64,000 nt of DNA, taken from contig JAGTSE010000014.1 of NCBI GenBank assembly GCA_018261615.1, positions 62,001-126,000 on the forward strand, given 5' to 3'. Positions within the stretch are counted from its first letter, which is position 1. The number at the start of each line of letters is the position of its first letter. This stretch comes from Pseudomonadota bacterium (GTDB taxonomy: Bacteria > Pseudomonadota > Gammaproteobacteria > Enterobacterales > Enterobacteriaceae). Positions 14,961 to 23,670 of this stretch are shown piece after piece. Under the pieces are notes generated by a model. That model made no database searches. It had not been told where the DNA came from and saw only the letters and a program-made list of their open reading frames with translations. Position numbers and translations under genes: made by a program.

Positions 14961-16379
14961 TTACATTTTCTCACGAATGTTTTTTAAAAATAAATCAACA
15001 AGTTGTTCAGCTTTAACAATTGAATCAGACTCGGCATAACACCGAAGCTCCGGTGCGTTCCCGGAAGGTCGAAAATGGACGATATCTTTTGTATTCAAAA
15101 GAATCCGTGCACCATCGAGCATATCAGTGTTTACGACGACTGCCTGGTTCATCCCCAGAGAACTTAACGCTGCTTGTGGCTGAGTTGATAACATTTCAAG
15201 TAGCAAGCGGCTTTTCTCAGTCGGAAAATTTTGCAACCGATTTGAAGCGGTAAAGCGAGGGGGAAGCGCCTGGACTTGTTCAAAAATAGGGATATGTTTA
15301 CTGGAAACTAACAGTACCAATGCCGGGAGCACTGCATCACGTGTCGGTAAAGCCTTAATACTGGCTTTTCCATAGTCAATATCGCTAGCTAAAAGATAGC
15401 CACCGTTCGCTTCAAAACCGGCAACTTTACTATACTTTTTGGTTAATATCCCAAACGTTTCAATAAGATATGGCGAGCCTATTTTAGTAAGCTCAACATG
15501 CTCAAAAAAACCACCATCGGCAATAGCGCTATTACAACTCACTGGTACAGCGACTGCATCAATATGTAAATGCTGTGAGCATAGCAATCCAAGGATATCC
15601 CCTCTGAGCCAAACACCGTTCTCATCGCTGAGCAATGGACGATCACCATCGCCATCAGTAGAAAATAAAGCATCTAATTGATATTCTGCGACCCATTCTT
15701 GCGCACGTTTTTTATCAATTTCACTTACCGCTTCCGTGTCGATAGGCACAAACTCATCGCTACGACCAATTCTGATAACTTCGGCACCCAGGTTACCAAA
15801 AATTTGTGGATAAATATCCCGTCCGGCACTGGAATGCTCATAAATACCAATGCGCATACCTTTAAGGGCATCATGCTCGATAATTGATAGATAACGCTGG
15901 ATATAAAGTGTATTCGCATCATCAGAAGCTGCAAGTGAAGGTAACTCGCCAGGTAGCGCCACAGGCAACTCTCCTTGCAGAATCACCCTCTCATCTTGCT
16001 TGGTAATTTCGCCATCTGGACGATAAAATTTTAACCCGTTGCGATCAAAGGGGATGTGGCTGCCGGTGATCATGATGGCTGGAATTTGATGGTCCATTGC
16101 ATAAAATGCTAAAGCGGGGGTAGGCGTTACACCGAAATAGAGAACCTGAAAGCCCATGGATTCTGCCGCCGCCGCGCATGCTTGTGCCATCCCATAGCTT
16201 GAGGGGCGGTTATCAATTCCAATAGCTACACTTTTCGCAGAAGCAATAATATTGAGGAAATTAATAGTAAAAGCCGCGCAGACTTCAGGTCTGAAATCCA
16301 CGACTAATCCTCTGGCACCACTAGTGCCAAAAGCGATATTGCTGGTTCGAATAATCTCTGCGCTAATTAAGCTTTCCAT
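14961..16379 (-). CDS. manB: Phosphomannomutase ManB (RfbK type) of the O-antigen cluster
   Basis: Interconverts mannose-6-phosphate and mannose-1-phosphate for GDP-mannose. The 472-residue alpha-D-phosphohexomutase has the phosphoserine loop TGSHIPFDRNG (about residue 102), the metal loop STDGDGDRPLL, the sugar-binding FEANGGYLL and the phosphate-binding RPSGNAPELR. These differ clearly from the colanic-acid CpsG in this window, which has TASHNP, DGDFDR and SSNTEP. The gene is therefore not a recent copy of cpsG but the RfbK type of Salmonella groups B and D. manC lies just upstream with a 2-base gap. Confidence 0.93.
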   Translation of the reverse strand: MESLISAEIIRTSNIAFGTSGARGLVVDFRPEVCAAFTINFLNIIASAKSVAIGIDNRPSSYGMAQACAAAAESMGFQVLYFGVTPTPALAFYAMDHQIPAIMITGSHIPFDRNGLKFYRPDGEITKQDERVILQGELPVALPGELPSLAASDDANTLYIQRYLSIIEHDALKGMRIGIYEHSSAGRDIYPQIFGNLGAEVIRIGRSDEFVPIDTEAVSEIDKKRAQEWVAEYQLDALFSTDGDGDRPLLSDENGVWLRGDILGLLCSQHLHIDAVAVPVSCNSAIADGGFFEHVELTKIGSPYLIETFGILTKKYSKVAGFEANGGYLLASDIDYGKASIKALPTRDAVLPALVLLVSSKHIPIFEQVQALPPRFTASNRLQNFPTEKSRLLLEMLSTQPQAALSSLGMNQAVVVNTDMLDGARILLNTKDIVHFRPSGNAPELRCYAESDSIVKAEQLVDLFLKNIREKM

Positions 16380-16381
16380 AA

Positions 16382-17815
16382 CTATCTCCCTGAATTGAAC
16401 TCACTAACACGAAGAATATCATCCTCGGATAACAAATTACCTGACTGAATTTCAATGATCTCGAGCGGGATTACTCCCGGGTTAGATAATGCGTGAGCCG
16501 TGCCAACGGGAATAAACATGGACTCATTCTCATAAATAAAAAATTCTTTTTCTTCCTGTTTGACTAGCGCTGTACCGGAAACCACAATCCAATGTTCGGT
16601 TCGATGCTGGTGTATTTGCGCGGAAATTTTTTTCTTGGGCTGTATTGTCAAACGATTGACAATATAATCCTTTCCACTCGCTAATATATCGACACTTCCC
16701 CACGGGCGATAGGTGATCTTATGTTTTTTATATTCTTTACGGTTATGTGATCTAAGAACCTCAACCACATTTTTAACATTTTGAACGCAATTTTTGTCTG
16801 CAATAAGTAAAGCATCAGGCGTTTGTACAATAACCGTATTTTTTAATCCGATTGCCGCAACCAAAATATCTTCAGAATGTACATAGGTGTCTACACAGTC
16901 ACGCTGAATGACATCCCCCGAGAGAACATTCCCGCCAGCATCTTTTTCCGATATGTCCCATAAAGAAGACCATGAGCCAACATCCGACCAACCAGCTTCC
17001 ATTGGCACAACTACAGCATGTTGAGTATGTTCCATTACCGCATAATCTATCGATTCTGCGGGACACTGAATAAAATCATCTTTATTTATTCGTACAAAGT
17101 CGAGATCTTCAGTCAATCGTGAAGCTGAATACTCGCAAGCAGTATATATGTCAGGTCGATATTTTTTTAATTCAGCAAGAAAGCGAGTCGCCCGGAACAG
17201 AAACATGCCACTATTCCAATAATAATTACCGCTTTCCAGATAGCGCTGTGCGTTTTTAGCATCTGGTTTTTCGGCAAACTGTGCCACTTTAAATGCATTT
17301 TCAGTAACTTCTTCACCTCGAAGGATATATCCATATCCTGTCTCTGCATGGGTTGGAACGATACCAAAAGTAACAAGATTTCCTGCTTCAGCCAAAGTTA
17401 CTGCACTGTTAACAGAGCTAACAAAACTTGTTTCTTGCTGAATAACATGATCTGCTGCAAGCACTAACAGCAACGGATCATTTCCAGGATGCTTTTTTAA
17501 GGCCGTAAATGCTGCAAGCGCGATGGCAGGTGCGGTATTACGAGCTTCGGGTTCAAGAATAATATTATTGGCAAGTTTTCCAATCTCTCGTAATTGCTCA
17601 GCGACAAGAAAACGATGGTCATCGTTACAAATAATAACGGGGTCTAGCGTATCGAGTGTTGCAAGGCGTGAAATAGTTTCTTGAAGCATGGTTGTATCTC
17701 CATGCAATTTCAAAAACTGTTTAGGATACTGTTCACGCGAAAGAGGCCATAGTCGACTCCCTGTACCACCAGCCATGATAACAGGTAAAATAAAGTTATC
17801 GCTATTTGTTTTCAT
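16382..17815 (-). CDS. manC: Mannose-1-phosphate guanylyltransferase / mannose-6-phosphate isomerase ManC (O-antigen copy)
   Basis: Forms GDP-mannose from GTP and mannose-1-phosphate for the O-unit. The 477 residues are a type II PMI-GMP: an N-terminal nucleotidyltransferase with [19 protein letters not shown], and a C-terminal cupin isomerase domain with QIHQHRTEHWIVVSGTA. It is more AT-rich than its paralogue cpsB at 43076. Start ATG 17815 lies inside the 3' end of wbaN (14-base overlap). Confidence 0.95.
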   Translation of the reverse strand: MKTNSDNFILPVIMAGGTGSRLWPLSREQYPKQFLKLHGDTTMLQETISRLATLDTLDPVIICNDDHRFLVAEQLREIGKLANNIILEPEARNTAPAIALAAFTALKKHPGNDPLLLVLAADHVIQQETSFVSSVNSAVTLAEAGNLVTFGIVPTHAETGYGYILRGEEVTENAFKVAQFAEKPDAKNAQRYLESGNYYWNSGMFLFRATRFLAELKKYRPDIYTACEYSASRLTEDLDFVRINKDDFIQCPAESIDYAVMEHTQHAVVVPMEAGWSDVGSWSSLWDISEKDAGGNVLSGDVIQRDCVDTYVHSEDILVAAIGLKNTVIVQTPDALLIADKNCVQNVKNVVEVLRSHNRKEYKKHKITYRPWGSVDILASGKDYIVNRLTIQPKKKISAQIHQHRTEHWIVVSGTALVKQEEKEFFIYENESMFIPVGTAHALSNPGVIPLEIIEIQSGNLLSEDDILRVSEFNSGR

Positions 17816-18740
17816 TTTTATATCCTACCCGGTTCCAGTAACTTTTATACATGCTCAGTTTTTTACATAACGTGAGGGGCAATTTTCGCCAGTTAAAACC
17901 AAGCTTATAGCCAACGTACTTTGCACCAGTAGCCAAAATAGAGCGAGGCAACCAAAGTGGATAACTGCGTAAAAGGAAATTCAATTCTGATTTCACAAAA
18001 CGAGCCCCCTCACCAGCCGCACCGCCAAAATCCTGTTGTATCCATTTATTACAAGCGTGAAAAACTCCAGTATCGAAGTATCTTTGAAATTCTTCTCGAG
18101 CAGAATAATTATGCGAATGACGAACTGTTGCTTCCGCACAATACCCAACTTTATAACCAGAAAGCACCATTTTTGCAGCGAGGAACATATCCTCTGCCAG
18201 AATAGTATGTTCCGGGAAACGACCAAGCGAGTCATAAATATCACGACGATAAGCCGCAAATGAATTCGACATGAATGCGACTTTTATCCCAAGGTCACGA
18301 ATATCTTCCCGTTGCTTAATTTTTGAAACGGAACTGTAATTAAATTGACGTGCATGTATTGCGAGTGGATTTGCATCCAGGTGCGGTAGCTGGCGTCCGC
18401 AAACAGCAGCGATCGCCTCATCATTGAAACATTTTATGAGTTGCTCTAAGCTGGTCGGTTCATGAAGAATCGCATCTTGTGTCAGAAAAACAAGTATCTC
18501 TGCAGAGCTGGTCGCAGCTACTGCTAAATTACGAGTTCCACCATGGTTAAAGTTTTCTTTTTTAATAGATAGAACTTTTGTGTTTTTTTGCCGGACTGCA
18601 ATATCTACCGTATTATCCGTAGAGCTTGAATCAATAATGATTATCTCATCTGGATAAACTGTTTGGGAGTTTAAAGCATCCCACCAGGCAGACCAGTTGC
18701 TTCCGGCCTGGTAAGTTGGAACAATAACTGCAAACCTCAT
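17802..18740 (-). CDS. wbaN: O-antigen rhamnosyltransferase WbaN (GT2)
   Basis: A 312-residue GT-A glycosyltransferase of family 2: VPTYQAG at the N-terminus, IIIDSSSTDNT with the first acidic residue, GGTRNLA, then FLTQDAIL as the DxD-like site near residue 95. By position (wbaU, wbaN, manC, manB, wbaP) and length it is the Salmonella WbaN equivalent, which adds L-rhamnose from dTDP-rhamnose to galactose-PP-undecaprenol. It overlaps wbaU by 4 bases. The linkage is inferred from the Salmonella model, not visible in the sequence. Confidence 0.85.
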   Translation of the reverse strand: MRFAVIVPTYQAGSNWSAWWDALNSQTVYPDEIIIIDSSSTDNTVDIAVRQKNTKVLSIKKENFNHGGTRNLAVAATSSAEILVFLTQDAILHEPTSLEQLIKCFNDEAIAAVCGRQLPHLDANPLAIHARQFNYSSVSKIKQREDIRDLGIKVAFMSNSFAAYRRDIYDSLGRFPEHTILAEDMFLAAKMVLSGYKVGYCAEATVRHSHNYSAREEFQRYFDTGVFHACNKWIQQDFGGAAGEGARFVKSELNFLLRSYPLWLPRSILATGAKYVGYKLGFNWRKLPLTLCKKLSMYKSYWNRVGYKNENK

Positions 18741-19801
18741 TTACAGTTTCCTTTCAACCAGTTATTAACCATTTTATCCATATTCATAACGCTATATTTT
18801 TCGGTGATATCCTTCATTTTATTTCGCACATTTTCGTTATAGTTAATAGCCTGAATAGCTTTATTCCAGGATTCATGCGATAGAGGATTAACATAAATAG
18901 CAGCATCCCCTAGTATTTCTTTAAAAACAGGAATATCTGATACAATAGCTAATGTACCAGAGGCCATCGCTTCAACTGGAGGAATACCAAACCCCTCATC
19001 TAAAGAAGGATAAACCAGTGCTGCCGCTTGGCTGTAAAGCTTTTTAAGAGTTGCAAAGGGGAGCTCATGAAGAAATTCAACTTTATCAGTAAGCCCTATC
19101 TGTGCAACAAGCGACTTCAAAAAATCAACATATTGCGTACGGCCACAAACAATTTTAAGCTTATAGGTATCCTGCCATGCAGTATGTGCATTAATCAAAG
19201 TATGGATATTCTTGTGGAACCAACTTGCTCCTACTGCTAAAAGAAAATCCTCTTTCTTTTCTGAATATTCGAACTCATTTTTATCTATAGCATTATAAAT
19301 TACCGATACATTTTCCAATGGCAAACCAAAATTTGAACATATGCTTTTTTTGACTGTTTCAGAAACGGTCAAAATACCAATGCATTTTCTAACCGCGCGT
19401 GGAAGAATAAGATTAAAATAAATCTTTTGCATAACGCTATCAGGATAATTGCAAGGCCTTAAATCATGCACAGTAATAACTTGGTTTCGAACGAGGGGAA
19501 GCGCATGATGAGTTGTAGAGACAATAACTTCCTCTGGATATTTTCTTTTTATTTTCCATCCTAACCAGTAGCTATAAATCAACCAATAAATAGGACGTAA
19601 CCTGGAGATACGAGACGTATTCCCAACAATTGAGGGAATAATTATGAACTCACAATTATATTTTTCCAGCCCTGCCCGGTGATGTTCTGCGCAAATAATA
19701 GCTGATATTTTTTTCCGGCTAGCCAGTGCATCCAGAAATTTCAAACTATACTGCCACATCCCAGTACCATGCTTACCTAAGCGTGAAAGATTTACAATCA
19801 T
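18737..19801 (-). CDS. wbaU: O-antigen mannosyltransferase WbaU (GT4)
   Basis: A 354-residue GT-B glycosyltransferase of family 4, without membrane helices. The N-terminus MIVNLSRLGKHGTGMWQYS and the C-terminal donor site SLDEGFGIPPVEAMASG (the E-x7-E motif) are clear. Length and N-terminus agree with Salmonella WbaU, the alpha-1,4-mannosyltransferase that adds mannose to rhamnose in groups B and D1. The functionally related WbaO of groups D2/E1, a beta-mannosyltransferase, is the main alternative. It overlaps the 3' end of the wzy remnant by 4 bases, a sign that wzy was once a working upstream gene. Confidence 0.83.
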   Translation of the reverse strand: MIVNLSRLGKHGTGMWQYSLKFLDALASRKKISAIICAEHHRAGLEKYNCEFIIIPSIVGNTSRISRLRPIYWLIYSYWLGWKIKRKYPEEVIVSTTHHALPLVRNQVITVHDLRPCNYPDSVMQKIYFNLILPRAVRKCIGILTVSETVKKSICSNFGLPLENVSVIYNAIDKNEFEYSEKKEDFLLAVGASWFHKNIHTLINAHTAWQDTYKLKIVCGRTQYVDFLKSLVAQIGLTDKVEFLHELPFATLKKLYSQAAALVYPSLDEGFGIPPVEAMASGTLAIVSDIPVFKEILGDAAIYVNPLSHESWNKAIQAINYNENVRNKMKDITEKYSVMNMDKMVNNWLKGNCK

Positions 19802-20968
19802 TGCTGTGCCCGCTCCCCTTGCACCCTATACAATACTGCCATTATTAAAAGTACTACTATCACGAAAGCCAAATTGTTAAGCAACATTTTTAGAGCGATA
19901 AACCATGGATCCCTATTGAATCTGAAAAGTGTATCACAAATGAAATAAACATAAGTTATCAACTTCAATAATGGGAGATTTTTATGATTTGCAGTTCGCC
20001 ACAGTAATGAACAAACAACACCTAAAAAGAAATACCAAACAAAATAAAATGAGAAAAAATATATAATAGCACTAGCATAGCCAGACAATCCGCCGAGGGG
20101 GCTTAAATTGCCAAAGACTGCAGGTGACATAAGCAGTGCTTTGTTTGTCTCATCTAGTGATGGTAATGAAAATATAAATGTATCGATAATAAGATTTTGC
20201 GGTGCAAAAGGTACCATTTGTGCATTTAAGAAATGCTAACATTTTGACAAACGAGATCTGATTGAATATAGATTCATAAACTACCGGACTTAATATTATA
20301 TCCAAATTGAGATTATTCATAGTTATAGCGACATCAGATCTATGTATAAAGACAGCCAGGAATGCAAGTAAAACGACAACACCGCTTAATAAGCCATAGA
20401 CCATAATTTTAGTTTTACTAAACATTCCTTTATAAAAAATAAAATAGTAAAAGTAAATAAGAATACATATCAGCGTAAAAATTCTGGTGCCGTGCAATAA
20501 ATTTGAAAAAATAGCAAGGAATAAAAAAAGGAAAACTTATTATTCCCACTAAATAATGAGTATACGAAAATTATAACCACTAACTCGGTTAATCCCATGG
20601 ATGTAGTCCATGTTTTACTACTCATTGCCCCCGAGTCAAACGCATAATTATTATAAACGCCTTCTTTATATAATAAAATTTTTGTCACGATCAAAAAATA
20701 AGAATGATGAAGAAAATAAACTTTTTGATTGAACTCAAAGAATGCTTAATAAGCCTCACCTTATTTTTTCTCGAGCCAAATGCTGTCAACCATGAACCAG
20801 CAAAGAAGCACAACAGGCTTATCATATATAATAAATCATCATTTGTTCAATCATGCTGTCATTTAATTGTATAGCCTGCCCCGCTCCCCCTTCGGAAAAA
20901 CCAAAAAAGTAAACATACAGAACGGGCAGTATGTAAACTAAGTTATAAATTATAATAGAGAATCTCAT
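19798..20968 (-). pseudogene. wzy: O-antigen polymerase wzy, broken by four frameshifts
   Basis: Joining five reading-frame segments gives a protein of about 390 residues with many hydrophobic helices, the usual size and character of Wzy. The segments begin with MRFSIIIYNLVYILPVLYV (ATG at 20968), run through ISLLCFFAGSWLTAFGSRK, MSSKTWTTSMGLTELVV and NLLHGTRIFTLICILIYF, and end with APQNLIIDTFIF to a stop at 19798. Breaks lie near 20824-20850 (AT-rich), at 20693-20698 (T6 on the coding strand), at 20523-20529 (A7 on the + strand) and near 20225-20235. Each is explained by one base lost or gained. The position between wbaV and wbaU is where Salmonella D3 has its wzy and groups B/D1 keep a remnant. 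Sequencing error is a possible alternative for the homopolymer sites. Confidence 0.85.
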
Positions 20969-21255
20969 GAGGAAGCATTATGAGCCTCTTAAGCTGAAAC
21001 TTTAAATTTTATATCAACGCATGAGTTAGTATGATCAGTTAAATATCCTCATATAAATCTCAGTTACAAGTAACACATTTAACTAAATCTACATTAAGTA
21101 ACGTTTCATACGTAAATCTCTTTTTAATTAATTTATTGCGTTTCAAGAAAAATTACTGTAACTAAATAATGCTTTCCTTTTTTATAAACTAAATACTATA
21201 GTAATTCTGGAGTGCATTTAAGAGAATTAAAGTAACTGAAATTCCGGAGACCACT
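20969..21255. other. AT-rich gap between wbaV and the wzy remnant
   Basis: This stretch of 287 bases is very AT-rich, with stops in all frames and no recognisable gene. Such a gap is unusual inside an otherwise tightly packed operon where genes mostly abut or overlap. It may be decayed sequence belonging to the same degraded segment as wzy. Confidence 0.6.
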
Positions 21256-22257
21256 TCATTTTAATATTTTTTTTACCATTTTTTTGAAGAAAAATGATTT
21301 TTTCAATACCGTAGCAGAAGGCCCAAACAAAAATAATAGATTAGTAACTAGTTTCGCATGTCCTAATCTTTTCTGGTAAGAACAATAACTGCTTTTCTCT
21401 TTACTATCGGCATATGAAGCTATCATTAACGAGGTATATATATAGGGTCTTTCTTTAGTAAGGATATTTTCAAAACTTTTTTTGAGCATTTGCTTATCAT
21501 TATAAAGCGCATCAGATAACTTGAAGTACCCCATATAATCGATCAGCACCCTTCTCGCTTTTCCGGAGGATTCAAATGTATCATTATCTCCACGACATAG
21601 CACCAATGGCAAAGATATATAACTTATTGAACTACCTTGTATTTCAATGATTTTCAGCAAAATATAAACATGAGAGTATGCCGTACCAACAAAGCTCGGA
21701 TCAAAATTAATATTATTCCAGGCAGAACGTTTAACGATAATAGAACTTAAATAACTAAAAACCCCGCCCAGAGACATACAATCATTGAAATAATTAATTC
21801 GATCATTATCGTCGTTAAAAATATACTCTTTGGTCCCGTTCGATAACCATCGTCGATGGCCATCTTTAACAACCGACATGTTAATATCCATTTCTTTACG
21901 ATCGCAAAGATAGATATCGTTTTTTCTATTCAATTCACTCTCGATAATTGCCAACGCATCAGATTGCAGCATATCATCGCTACCAAAAATCCAGCAATAA
22001 TCACCACTAGCGAGGCTTACTGCAGCCAGATAATTACGATCCGGACCTATATTCGTTTCATGTTTTTTATATATTATAGGTATGCCAAATTTTTTCTCCC
22101 AAACTGGAATTAATTCCTCAGTACTGTCCGTAGAAGCATTATCGGAAATACAAATTTCCAGTTCGAGCCCATGCGGCTGCTGTAATTTTATGCTTTGAAG
22201 TAATGGCTCTAAATATACTGCACGGTTGTAAGTAGGTATACAAAACGATACTTTCAC
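21256..22257 (-). CDS. wbaV: O-antigen dideoxyhexosyl (tyvelosyl) transferase WbaV (GT2)
   Basis: A 333-residue family 2 glycosyltransferase with FCIPTYNRAVYLEPLL at the N-terminus, CISDNASTDSTEEL, and the metal-binding FGSDDML near residue 95. Directly after wzx, this is the position and size of Salmonella WbaV, which adds abequose, paratose or tyvelose to the mannose branch. With prt and tyv present, the donor should be CDP-tyvelose. It overlaps wzx by 4 bases. AT-rich codon use matches wzx and wzy. The donor is inferred from gene neighbours. Confidence 0.82.
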   Translation of the reverse strand: MKVSFCIPTYNRAVYLEPLLQSIKLQQPHGLELEICISDNASTDSTEELIPVWEKKFGIPIIYKKHETNIGPDRNYLAAVSLASGDYCWIFGSDDMLQSDALAIIESELNRKNDIYLCDRKEMDINMSVVKDGHRRWLSNGTKEYIFNDDNDRINYFNDCMSLGGVFSYLSSIIVKRSAWNNINFDPSFVGTAYSHVYILLKIIEIQGSSISYISLPLVLCRGDNDTFESSGKARRVLIDYMGYFKLSDALYNDKQMLKKSFENILTKERPYIYTSLMIASYADSKEKSSYCSYQKRLGHAKLVTNLLFLFGPSATVLKKSFFFKKMVKKILK

Positions 22258-23552
22258 TGATGAACTTCCTTTTTAACCATATTAAAATACGTCACTGGCA
22301 ACCCCCAAAATACAGTTAACAAAAATGAAAGGGTCAATCCAATAAGAACACCTAATATTCCATATTTACCAGCAAGCACCCATTGAGCCCAACCGCTTAT
22401 GATCGCCTGGCATGGAACTAAAAACCATAACACTTTTAATGCATTCATGCTCTGCAAAAGCATTGCAAATGTATCGCACCAGACTCTGACAGAGAAATAA
22501 ACGGCTAACAATATAAATATGTAAATACTTATATTTGCATCAAGTGCTGGAGAGAGTATTCCGTAAACGGTACTTTTGAATAAATAGAAGGCGAATGTAC
22601 TAACAAAAATAAAAAACACACCACCGATAATATTTACGGCGACTGTTTTTCTTAATTTACTCCATTCTTTCCTTATTCTATATTCTGCGCAAATAGGCCA
22701 TAAAGCCTGAAGCACCGCAGTATAAATAAAAAATATCAACCCGAAAATTTTCATCGTGACTGTATATTTCACAATCTCCGCAGATGAAAGTTTTTGAGAT
22801 ATAACGATATAATCTGCCTGAAGGACTAATATTGATAGCAGCGTAAAAATAAAAAAACCATATGTTCGCTTCAGTATATCTTTGTAATATTCTTTTTTTG
22901 GCTTAAGTTCTGGCAAATGATAATAACGGTAGCATAAATAAATTAGTGATAGAAATGCTACAGGCGCGTATAGAGCAATCAAAGCGGTGACGATACTTAT
23001 TTTTATTTGCAAAAAGTAGAATGTAAGTATGCAAATTAGCCCCACAAGATAAGAGATACCATTGATGACATTTGCTTTCCATCCTACAAGTTCAGCAAAC
23101 AGTATCTTATATCCTACCGTGCCTGCACCGACCAAACCAAAAACGACTACTGTACTGAAGAAAACAAAGGCCTCATGCCCATGGAGAGACTCATGAAAAG
23201 ATGAAAGATAAAACTCAGATATCAGTTTCGATAGCACAAACAAAACGCCAATAAAACTGATTGAAGCAAGAAGCAATAATTGCAATGCGGCTTTTATATA
23301 TAAACTATAGTCTTGGTTTTTTGCTCGCAATTCTGAAATAAAGTTTTGCAAACTATTTCCAATACCAAGATCAATAATACTACACCATATCATTAGACCT
23401 GTTAGCAGACTAAAAATTGCATAATTATTCTCTCCCAACATTTCTAACAAATACTTTACGCTAAGTAACTGTACGCCTGCAATTATAATTTTAGATAGCC
23501 ATGATGAACCGGCAGTTATTAGATGCGTAGGAATTTTTAACATATTTACCAT
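22254..23552 (-). CDS. wzx: O-antigen flippase Wzx
   Basis: A 432-residue integral membrane protein with about twelve predicted helices, of the polysaccharide-exporter (MOP/PST) superfamily. It moves the undecaprenyl-linked O-unit to the periplasmic face. The N-terminal region LKIPTHLITAGSSWLSKIII and the later SMNALKVLWFLVPCQAI resemble the Wzx of Salmonella groups B and D1. It is separated from tyv by 118 bases that contain two strong hairpins, so its expression may depend on readthrough. A second Met at codon 4 is an alternative start. Confidence 0.92.
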   Translation of the reverse strand: MVNMLKIPTHLITAGSSWLSKIIIAGVQLLSVKYLLEMLGENNYAIFSLLTGLMIWCSIIDLGIGNSLQNFISELRAKNQDYSLYIKAALQLLLLASISFIGVLFVLSKLISEFYLSSFHESLHGHEAFVFFSTVVVFGLVGAGTVGYKILFAELVGWKANVINGISYLVGLICILTFYFLQIKISIVTALIALYAPVAFLSLIYLCYRYYHLPELKPKKEYYKDILKRTYGFFIFTLLSILVLQADYIVISQKLSSAEIVKYTVTMKIFGLIFFIYTAVLQALWPICAEYRIRKEWSKLRKTVAVNIIGGVFFIFVSTFAFYLFKSTVYGILSPALDANISIYIFILLAVYFSVRVWCDTFAMLLQSMNALKVLWFLVPCQAIISGWAQWVLAGKYGILGVLIGLTLSFLLTVFWGLPVTYFNMVKKEVHQ

Positions 23553-23604
23553 TGACTATAATATAAGAACAAGCGTTATTGCTAATTATGAAAATAAATC
23601 AATC

Positions 23605-23625
23605 ACCACCTCCCCAGGAGGTGGT
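23605..23625 (-). repeat. 9-bp hairpin between wzx and tyv
   Basis: ACCACCTCC and GGAGGTGGT form a perfect 9-bp stem with a 3-base loop, 52 bases before the wzx start codon. It lacks a T tract on the - strand. It could be a processing or attenuation structure, or the foldback end of a lost IS200/IS605-type element. Confidence 0.7.
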
Positions 23626-23641
23626 TTAGGGGTGACAATAA

Positions 23642-23668
23642 AATAATGCTCGCCTTGCGAGCATTATT
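23642..23668 (-). terminator. Intrinsic terminator-like hairpin after tyv
   Basis: AATAATGCTCGC and GCGAGCATTATT form a 12-bp perfect stem with a 3-base loop beginning 2 bases after the tyv stop codon. On the - strand the stem runs into TTTTATTG. It has the look of a rho-independent terminator inside the O-antigen operon. RfaH-modified polymerase, loaded at the upstream ops site, could read through it. Confidence 0.75.
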
Positions 23669-23670
23669 CA

